Source: Sorex araneus | Taxonomy: Eukaryota; Chordata; Mammalia; Eulipotyphla; Soricidae | Reading direction: 5' to 3' | Length of the DNA: 64,000 nucleotides | Assembly: GCF_027595985.1 (NCBI RefSeq) | Contig: NC_073306.1 | Location: forward strand, 81,889,599-81,953,598 | In this document: one piece after another, positions 26,501-36,900 of the stretch | How the letters are laid out: every line of letters begins with the position of its first letter | Position numbering within the stretch: position 1 is the first letter of the stretch | The notes under the pieces: generated by a model | Seen by the model: only the letters and a program-made list of their open reading frames with translations | Told to the model about the DNA's origin: nothing | Database searches by the model: none | Position numbers and translations under genes: made by a program

Positions 26501-27909
26501 ACCTCTTTATACTTTGTCTTTTGTTTTTTGTTTTTTTTTTGCTTTTTGGGTCACACCTGGCGATGCACAGGGGTCACTCCTGGCTCTGCACTCAGGAACT
26601 ACCCCTGGCCGTGCTCAGGGGACCATATAGGATGCTGGGAATCGGACCCGGATCGGCTGTGTGCAAGGCAAACGCCCTACCCACTGTGCTATCACGCCAG
26701 CCCCGACCTCTTTATACTTTGATACATTTTCATTTTGCTTTGAGGAGTGCGCTACACCTGGTTGAGTACTCAGGGAATCACTCCTGGTGGTGTTTGTGGA
26801 GCTCGGGGCCATATTCTGGGATCGAACCAGATTTGACCACATACATGGCAGTCACCTTTCCTGATGTATTATTATCTTTCCACATCTGCTTTGCTGTTAA
26901 GAGGAGTTCAGCAGGAGCCTGCTTACTTAAACCTTCAGATCCTTTTTTATTTTGTCCTGTTTTTGGTCCACACCTGGCTGTGTCCAGGGCTTATTTCTGG
27001 CTCCGTGCTCAGGGATCTCTCCTGCTGGACTTAGAGAACATATGCAAAGCAAGTGCCTTACCCTCTGCACTATCTCTCTGATCCCCACTTTGTTTTAATG
27101 AACGTGGAGGGTTATGGTGGATAAAGAATAATTATAATGGATTGATGATTTGCTATCCACTTTTATACTAAAGATAAAACTAGAAAGGGGAATATGAGAA
27201 GTGTCTTCATAGTAGAGCACTTGCCTTGAATATGTGGTGAGGCCATGAGTTTAATCCTGGCATTGCCTGATTCCCCCAGAGGCATACTGGGGGTGATTCC
27301 TAAGCACTGCCATATATAGCCCCCAAACAAACCAAAAACTGGAGTGAAACTTTGGTGTGGGTAAAGTTTTGATGTGTGTGAGAGGGAGTTTGTTTATTTT
27401 TCTTTTCTTTTTTTTCTTCTTCTTCTTTTTTTTTTTTTTGCTTTTTGGGTCACACCCGGCGATGCACAGGGGTCACTCCTGGCTCATGCACTCAGGAATC
27501 ACCCCTGGCGGTGCTCAGGGGACCATATGGGATGCTGTGATTCGAACCCGGGTCGGCCGCGTGCAAGGCAAACGCCCTACCCGCTGTGCTATCACTCCAG
27601 CCCCTGTTTATTTTTATTTTCAAAGAGTTGCTCACAGTAATTGATTACATTTAATATTTCAACAGCAATCCCACCACCATTACACCTTCCCACCACCTTT
27701 ATTTCAAATTTTCCCAATATCACTCAAGCCTGCCCCAAAGGTAGATGCTAAGTAATTTATTTTGTATTGCTTGTTATGAATAATTGACTAAAAATGATCC
27801 CAAAAGGTTTCCTTAGAGGAAAGTGTGTGAAAATTGTTGTATGTCCTCTCAGAGCTATTAAGCCCCTGAATTAGAGATCATTAACATGTTATTAGAGTTT
27901 TGAGTCTTG

Positions 27910-27978
<69 letters not shown>

Positions 27979-30900
27979 CGTGTATATATATGAAATCAAG
28001 ATTGTCTTCTACCTGGAATTCTATAATTTTTTCCTAGGGTGCTAGTACAGTTGTTACTTTTTCTTTTTTTAACTGGTTGGTGATTTGGGGGTCTGGAGGA
28101 ATCTGCAGCATGCTGTTCTCTTCCGAGATTCATTTGTGAATCTGGATCATGGTTGTTAATGTGCTTAAATGGCACCGAGAGGCAGTTGGGTGTGACTGCC
28201 AGGAAATAGAAGTGCAGGGAGATGGGTGTGAGAGGATGTTTAATCATAAATGTGTTACTAGTCATGAATTAGTATATACTAAAATGAGAAATACAAGATT
28301 AGGTTTTTGTCACATATCACCCACTGATAAATAATTTTATTATGTGTGTTTCTGTTAAAGACTCCTAATTTAATAAAGATGATTAATGAATTTTGAGCTT
28401 AGGGCCAATAGAACTGTAACAAAACTTATTTAGCACATATATTTTCTCCATAAAACATTTTTACAGCCAGAATCTATAGCTCTGGAGTGATAGTACAGCG
28501 GGTAGGGCATTTACCTTGTATACAGCTGACCCAGGTTCCATCCCTGCCATACCATATGGTCCCCCAAAGCAATGCCAGGAGTGATTCCTGAGTGCAGAGC
28601 CAGGAGTAATCCCTGAGCATTGATGGGTATGACCCAAAAAGAAAAAAGACATCTTATAGCCGGAGCAATAGTACAGTGGGTAGTGCTTTTTGCATTGCAC
28701 ATGGCTGACCTGGGTTTGATCTCCATCATTCTTTGGGTTCTCCAATCACCACCAGGAGTGATTCTTCAGTGCTGAACATTGCCGGATGTCACCCAGAAAG
28801 CCAAAACAAAAGCAAAAACAAAGCACCAAAACCCAAACCCCCATAACCTCCAAAACATCAGCACAACACTCAGGCTCTATTTTAAACTGAAAGACCACTA
28901 ACAAAGAATACAGAAGTGAAAAAACTTGATACTGAGTAGACCACTAACTTGTTCAGAGTATTAAAGCAGAAACAGTAAGTTTGAGCATCACCTTCTTTGA
29001 AATTAGCAGAGAATGTTCATGTCTAATCTAACTACTCAACTATTTCTCTATTCTGCAAGTAATAGCTGTGAAAGTGCTATAGGTATTTATTTTGGGTTTA
29101 TAGATAAATTTTAGCAAGTGGGAAGTTCACAAACATGAAGTCTTAAAACGAGAAGCAGGGGCTGGAGCAATAAATAGCACAGCAGGTAGTGCATTTGCCT
29201 TAAATGTAGCCGACCCGGGTTCAATTACCAGCATCCCATATGGTCCCCTGAGCACTGTCAAAAGTAACTCCTGAGCGCATGAGCCAGGAGTAATCCCTGT
29301 ACATCACCAGATGTGACCCAAAAAGCTAAATAAATAATAAATAAAAATAAAAATAAGAAGCAACTATATTAGAATAACTTTTAATTGTAGAGATACTTCT
29401 TTGTAGAGCAGCATGTAAATTACCTCTAAAATCTTAACATATATTTAGAGCATCCCATATGGGATAGAATGTGTTAGGACTATTGATCATATAACAGTGA
29501 ATTAAACATCGCACCTGATTCTAAGAGGTTCACATCCTAGTTTGGAAAGATAAGTTAATTTTAATAAAGGTTGGATTATAATAGCTATGAATAGGGATTA
29601 AAGTTCTAGGGCACCTAGAGGGAAAAAACAATGAATTCTTTATGGGATAATTAAAGAAAAATATTCAGGGGAGGAGTTTTGGTGGGAGAGAATGAGGGTG
29701 TTGGCGTAGCAGTCTAACTTTGATTTGAGGGATCATGATTAGGCATTTTAGGTAGAGTATGTCTTAGAATTTCTCAAATTAGCACTGAAGTTTTTGTTCC
29801 TATTATATAGGTGAAGAAACTGTTAATCAAGTCAATATATAACTTGTCTAAGATTAGAGAGTGGTAGTTGTCAGAGTTGATATCCAAAAACTACTTTGTC
29901 TTCAGACCATTGAAATTAAACCTTGACGTAAGAGTTATATTAGTCAAGAAATTTGACCATAAAGGAAGATTAGATTCATTTTAGGAAAATAAGAATGTGA
30001 ATATTCTTATGACCTGGAATTGACTCTAGGGTAGGGAGAGATTATTAGAAGTCCTTGGAGTTTAATAGAAAAATGATGGGATAAATTATAAAAGTTTTAA
30101 ATAACTTTTTTTTAGATTTATGTAAGGGAATGGGGTCACCAAAAGGGACATTGGGGGTAAAAGTACAGTGAATAGGGCATTTGCCTTGCATGTGCCCAAC
30201 CTGGGTTCTGTCCCCAACATTGCATATGGTTCTCTGAGCACTGTCAAGAGTAATTCCTAAGTGCAGAGTCAGGAGTAACCCCTGAGCGTTGCTGGGTGTG
30301 ACCCAAAAAGCCATAAAAACCAAAAAAGATATTGGAAATGCTGGAGAAACAATAAAAGTGTTAAGGCAGTTGCCTTGTATGTGGCCAACCTTGGTGGAAC
30401 TGTATGTGATCCCTGAGCACGATGTCAGGAATAATCCCTGAGCACTGCCAGGTATGTCCCCAAACAGAAATCAAAATTGGCATTGGATGCAGTTAAAGGA
30501 ATTTTTGTCATCCTAAGAGATGACAAAAGATGAGAGGTGCTGAGCTCTCCTGCCCCGCCCCCCACTTTTTTGGGGGGACCAAAGAGAGAGTACAGTGAAT
30601 CGCACCTGATTAAATAGGTGTAGTTGATCTAGACTTGAACTCTGATATTGTATATAGTCCCCTGAGCACCACCAGGAGTGATCCCTGAGTGCAGTCAGAG
30701 TAAGTGAAGAGCAGTTTTGTGTGGCCCCCAAACAAAAGAAAAACATACCTTGGGAATAGAAAGGAAGGCTAGGTGTAAAATCTTTTTAAGAAAATCCTTC
30801 CAATGACAAAGTATATCAGGCTTTCTCCTGGTTGAATAGCCAAGAAAAGTGGAGGCATTTAAAAAACAACTACAAGCTTGTAAGTAGTAAGAAAAGTAAA

Positions 30901-33900
30901 TTAATTTTGTATAAAGATAATGGTTTTCTTTACATTGGCTTTTTAATATACATGAAAAAGTCACAAGGTAGGGCCCAGCTGAATTAAATCTAAAATTTAG
31001 GAGAGAGTTGTAGATGTGTGTTTTATGTAATTGTGTAATAATAGGTAGTATTTTAATAGTGAGACAATTATATCTCAGTAAAATTAGAAAAACAAAACTG
31101 GACTAGATCATCAAAAAAAGCATACGATAAGATGAGAAGAAACCTTTGTTATTTTCCATAGCGCATATGTAAGAGATGAACAGAGGACTGGTGAGAAGGG
31201 AAATAAATATGTAAGCCCAGGACATTAAAGAGGAAAAGAGTATTAGGAAGTGCTAATCAGTAATGTCAGAAGTTAGAAAGCATGGTGAGTTGATTCAGGG
31301 CATAAACTATGATAATGTGATTAAAGATGTGCAGAGGAGATGAATGACTGAATTTAGAGTGAGAGGAACAGGTTAAAGATGGTATTCCTATTTCTAGCAT
31401 TGATGAGTAGGAGGCCTATGATGCTATGAACTGAGATAAGGAACACTGGTGGGATGGTGTGTGTGATGGAAATATAATGAATTTGATTTGGGACATGATG
31501 AATTTAAGATTATTGAAGACTGTTCCTTATTTTTATTGAAACCTCATGAGATGTAGTTACAGAGGTGTTCATGATTGGATTTCGGTCAATGTTCCAGCAC
31601 CCTTTCCTTCCCACTGTACATCTCCTACCATGCACTCTCCTTCTACCTTTATAGCAGACACCTCTCTCTCTCTCTTTCTCTCTCTCCCCCCTTCCTCCTT
31701 CCCTCCCTCCCTCTCTCCCTCTCCCTCTGTCTCTGTTTCTGTCTCTCCCTCTACCTCCTCCTTTGGGCATTATGGTTTGCATATAAGTAATAAAAAGTTT
31801 CCATGTATATCCCTTTATGAATAATACTCTTGCAGTCCCTTATTAAGCCAATAAGATCTGTAGGGATACATATAATCTCTTTAAGGAAGCAAAAAATATG
31901 ATGCAAGATGCAAGATCTGTTTTAATATTATGTTTTTTAAGAACTTTTTCCACAGAATACTAACTTTATCAGCTTTATGTGCAGAGTATCTTTAATCAGA
32001 TTATGTTTGAATAAATTTCAAAAGATATGAATTGTTTAAGACTAGGCTACTTGGGAGTTCCAAAGTAAACAGAACAGTTTCAGTGGGTAACATATGAAGT
32101 GACTATTTAATTCTGTGGCTTTTATTTACAGAGAAGCCCTCAACAAAATGAAAGATGTTTATGAAAAAAACCCACAAATGGGGGATCCAGGGAGTTTGCA
32201 GCCTAAATTAACAGAGACCATGAATAATATTGACCGCCTTCGAATGGAAATCCATAAGAATGAGGTAAATTTGTTGCTCAGAAATTGTTGAAGATAAATT
32301 CATTTTATGTGCCTCATTATGATATATTGTTTTTATTATAATTCATGTATTTAATTTTTGGTTTTATGACCATTAGAACTGTTTTCTCACTTGAAGTTTT
32401 CTTTAAATTTTTAAAACTTAATGCTAAACATTTATGCTACTTTTAAAAATCAGCTTTTAGTTGATTGTTAGGCAGATTATGATAATTATTTATAAGAATT
32501 AGCATAAGATCTCAATTGGGGGAGGGGGTGGCACACCCAGTGATGCTCAGGGGTTCTGTTGTTCTGTACTCAGGAATTAACTCCAGACAGTTCTTGGACT
32601 GGGGTCATACAGGATGCCAGGGATAGAACCCGGGTCGGCTGTGTGCAAGGCAAATGCCCTACTCACTGTATTTTGGCTCTGGCCCCTCAAAGTACATTTT
32701 AAATATGGACTATCTCATGAACTTTGAGACATAAGTATTGAACTCAGGCTTACTTATTTTTTCTCTAAGGCATGGCTCTCTGAAGTTGAAGGCAAAACAG
32801 GTGGGAGGGGAGACAGAAGACATAGCAGTGACATAAATCATCTTGTAACACAAGGACGAGAAAGGTAATGTTTTGTATTCTATTTGGTTCCTCAACCCCC
32901 CAATTTTACCTGTTTGTCCTAAATCATTCACATTTCCTTTTTTCTTCCAGTTTTATATGCTTGCTTTTTTAAAATAACATCAGTGTTTTGAACCTAATTT
33001 TGTTTCTTTATAGTACCTGCAGGTGAAACTTATGTTGCTTTTTAGTTCTAGTTTAAGTACCCCAAGCAGTTGCTGGAGCCTGGAGGCAAGGTTCTTCAGA
33101 CCTGAGAAAATTGAGAAAATTCCCCTTTACATTTAGATGAAGTTAGTTAGCTTATGCTAAAGAAAAATTTAGCTGTCAAATTGCTCAAAGTTTTGTGACC
33201 AGAATTTCCAAAAGCTTTTTTTTTTTCTTTTTGTGTCACACCTGGTGATGCTCAGGGATTGCTTCTGGCTCTGCACCATGTGGGGCTGCTGGGGATGGAA
33301 CTCAGGTCAGCCACCTGCAAGGCAAATGCCCTACCCTCTATACTATTGCACCGATCCCTTGAAAAAGCATTTTGCTTACTTTACATACTAATTGTTTTTC
33401 CCTCTCTGTGTATTGACTTTTGTTCCCATTAGAAATCCTAACAAATTAGGATTCATCTTAGAGAAGAAATAAAGAGATCTAATACTAAATATTGGCTTAT
33501 TACTTAAAATTGAGATTTTAGCAAGTTCATATTATATGCTCTTTTTCCTGCTATGTAAAATAGGGGTTAAAGTACCCAGTATACAGTGTTATTTATAAAT
33601 AATGAATAATGTTTGTATAGCATCTAATATTAAAATACGTGGTAATAATATATGATTGATTTTGTGTGCGTCTATGCTGGGGATCAAACCCATATACATA
33701 CCGCACACAAAGTATGTGCTGTATCACTCAGCTATATGCTCAGCCTCTGCAAATATGTTTCTTTCCTCCACCTCCTTCCCTCTCTTTGGAAGCTGTGTTT
33801 ATCTTTGCTGTGTTGCGAGAAACCCATAAAAGTGATGATTTTTCTTAATTACATGAAGCCTGTATTATAATACTTTCTCTGACCGTGCTAATATTTTTTG

Positions 33901-36900
33901 CATTGTCATGAGTTGAATCCTGGGTGTCACGTGTGAGACTTGTGTTCTAATAAGACTAATAGACAAAGACAGAAACGAGGGCCAAGAGGATTGGTCCATT
34001 GTTGAAAGCCTGCCACAAGTGTGTGTGTGGGGAGGGGAGTTAGGACATAGAAAGAACCGCTATGACAATGATTGTTGGAAATGATCACTGAATAAAAACT
34101 TGAGTGCTGAAAGGAGGCAAAGGGATATAAATGATAACCTTTCAGTGCCCAGTTGCAAACCATAATGCCTAAAAGGAGAGAGGTTGAGAGAAAAGGATTG
34201 ATGAAAAGTATCTGCCATGGAGGCAGGCTAGGGATGGTGGTGGTGGCGGGAAGGAAACTGGATGCATTGATGGTGGTAAATGTACACTGGTCAACAGATG
34301 GGTGTTGGAAAATTGTATTACTGAAATCCATGCAGTGTGGATTTGTAGCTGTGTATCTCACCATGATTCAAGAGAAAGAGAGACTTGCAAAATTGGGGTA
34401 TTATTCTCTAGCAGTGCTCAGAAAACCCAGGTGTACCTCTTGGTAATTGGTCAGCAGCTCAGTGTGAAAGTCTGAGGGTGAAGGGCTTCTTGGACCCTTG
34501 GACCCTGCAGTGCTGGGGATTATCTAGGCCGCCCTGGTCACGCAGGGACACATCCTAGTGATCTTCAGGGGATTGTGTGGTGCCAGAGATTGACCTGGTG
34601 TTAACTGCATCTAAGGCATGCACTTTAGCCCCTGCACTATCTCTCCAGTTCATGATTTAAAGCATTTTAAAGGAAAAATGCCTTTGAATTACCTGCTCTT
34701 TGGGATTTTCTAGATTTCCAACTTCCCTGTTAATAGGATTAAGTAGAATTAACTTTATCTTGTTCATTAGCCCTTTGGTTTTCAGTGATCATGAGTACCT
34801 GTACTGGCCTAAATGAAAAATGAATTTTATTTGTTGTCTTCAGGGAGAATTTGATGTGGGAGCTCAGATGATAGCCTCAGGGCTAGGTTTTTCTCTTTCT
34901 TGGTTCTGCCTTCCACTGTGTTTGTTGGCTTCTTCAAGGGTCATTATGGTGATCTTCCACAACTCCAGGTTCATAGTTCTCCATGTTCAACTTCAGTGGA
35001 AAAGGGTTGGAGCTTTTCTTCCAACAATTTGAGGCAAAAAATTTCTGTCAGTTGTGTTACAGGCCTGCTTGTGGGATACTGACTCTGGTCATAAAAATTC
35101 TGTGCTGATGGGGGCCCTGTGACCCAGAAAACAATTCTATCAAAGTTTTCTGACTTAAATATGGGTATGGGTAGGACTTAAAATTTTAGTGTTCTGTTGT
35201 GAAGAAGGAGTAATGAATCTAGGATGATTAAAAAACTTCTCCATCTTTCCATTTTATATTTGAACCTAGTGATGAACATATTTGCTAAATCCATGCTATG
35301 AACTTAGTACATTGTCATCTTCTAAGCCTTTAGATTTCAGCAAATTCAATGAAGATACTTTTTTGTTTGCTTACTTTTTGGTTTTTGTTTTAGGGCCACA
35401 CCCGGCAGTACTCAGGGCTTACTCCTGGCTCTTAGCTCAGGGATCACTTGTGACTGAAATCCATGTAGCGTATGGATTTTAAAACCCCCAGCCCCCATTT
35501 ACTTGGATGCCAGGAAATCAAACTTGGGCCTTCATCTTTGGAAATTGTACACTATCATGGAGCCCTTAAACTTCTAGCCCCTTAAACTCTTAGGCTAAAC
35601 TTGGATTTGTGTCTATTTATATTTGATTCTTTGTACTGATCCTGAGATCTCCTTGTAAATGATATTGAAGATTCCCATGTTTGTGATGCTTAATCAGATA
35701 TAATTTTATGTTTTACAGTCCTGAGGGAAGTTACACGGATGACGCAAACCAAGAAGTCCGCGGGCCAACCCAGCAGCATAGTCACCATAATGAGTTTGAT
35801 GATGAATTTGAAGATGATGATCCCTTGCCTGCTATTGGACATTGCAAAGCTATCTACCCTTTTGATGGTATGATTTCCTTTATGTATTGTATTTGATAAA
35901 ATCAGTTTCTTAAGGTCTCTATATAATATATTGTCGTGCACTTTAATTTCCTCAATTAAAGAATACATTATCAGAAAATTATACCAGTTCATTAGTGTGA
36001 ATGTTGTTCAGTATTATTATGTAGACTTTCCCCTCCCCCTCATTTATATTCAGCAAATGTCAAAATTGAAAGGCAATAGCATACCCTTACTCTTCATGCC
36101 ACATTTTCAGGTTAGGGGTAAGAATATTGTTGTGTCTTAGTAGGCCATTCTTTCCCCTGTGATAGTTGAAGAAGCAGTCCTGTGAGTAGTGAAAGGCATT
36201 ATGGTTCTTTCCTATAGGCTTTTAGTTACCTTCTGTCTTTTGACTTAAAAGTCCTTTTCTTCAATTCACAGCGAAATAGAATAATAACATCACAAGTTTT
36301 TATAAAATAGTATATCAGGTACTTTACCATTCATCCATTGTATTATTTAAATAATACAGCCATTAGTTCCTTCTCACTGTAAGAAAAAATATAACTGAGT
36401 AGGAGGGTTGAATGAAGATTTATTTATGATGATTATTACAGCAAAGCAGGTTGAGAAAGGAAAGTAAAGGGGCCCTGTTAACCAGTGGAATTTTAAAGGA
36501 AGTTTCTGCTTTGTGGCTATGACTTTCCTACTGCTGGAGAGTTAGATTAAAAGAATCTTTGCTTTTAATCTCAGAACTGTATTCTTTCTTCGCACCTTCT
36601 CACTATATTTTTACTTTTTCCTAATTCATGCCTCTGATTTTTTATGTAGCAACACTTGTATTTGGGGACAAAATTGGAGTAGTAAAGTAGAGGGAGTAGA
36701 GTACTTACCCTGTCTGACATACATTGTCATTGTGACTTTGATACTTCATCTCTTACTTAAAGGTGATACAAGGCTAGCCGTATTGTAGTGATACTATGCA
36801 TTTCAAATAAGTCTATAAAGATGTTGGGTTAACTATTAAGTATTATAGAGATGATCTTGTTAATTTGAGTTCGTGAGCTCATCATTCTTAGATATATTAA

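Noticed and set aside
26521-27081. 186-codon open frame on the plus strand
   Set aside because: It runs through three antisense SINEs; the peptide ([16 protein letters not shown]) recurs at many SINEs in the window.
27913-27974. CRISPR-like or satellite array
   Set aside because: It is a plain TG dinucleotide microsatellite without spacers.
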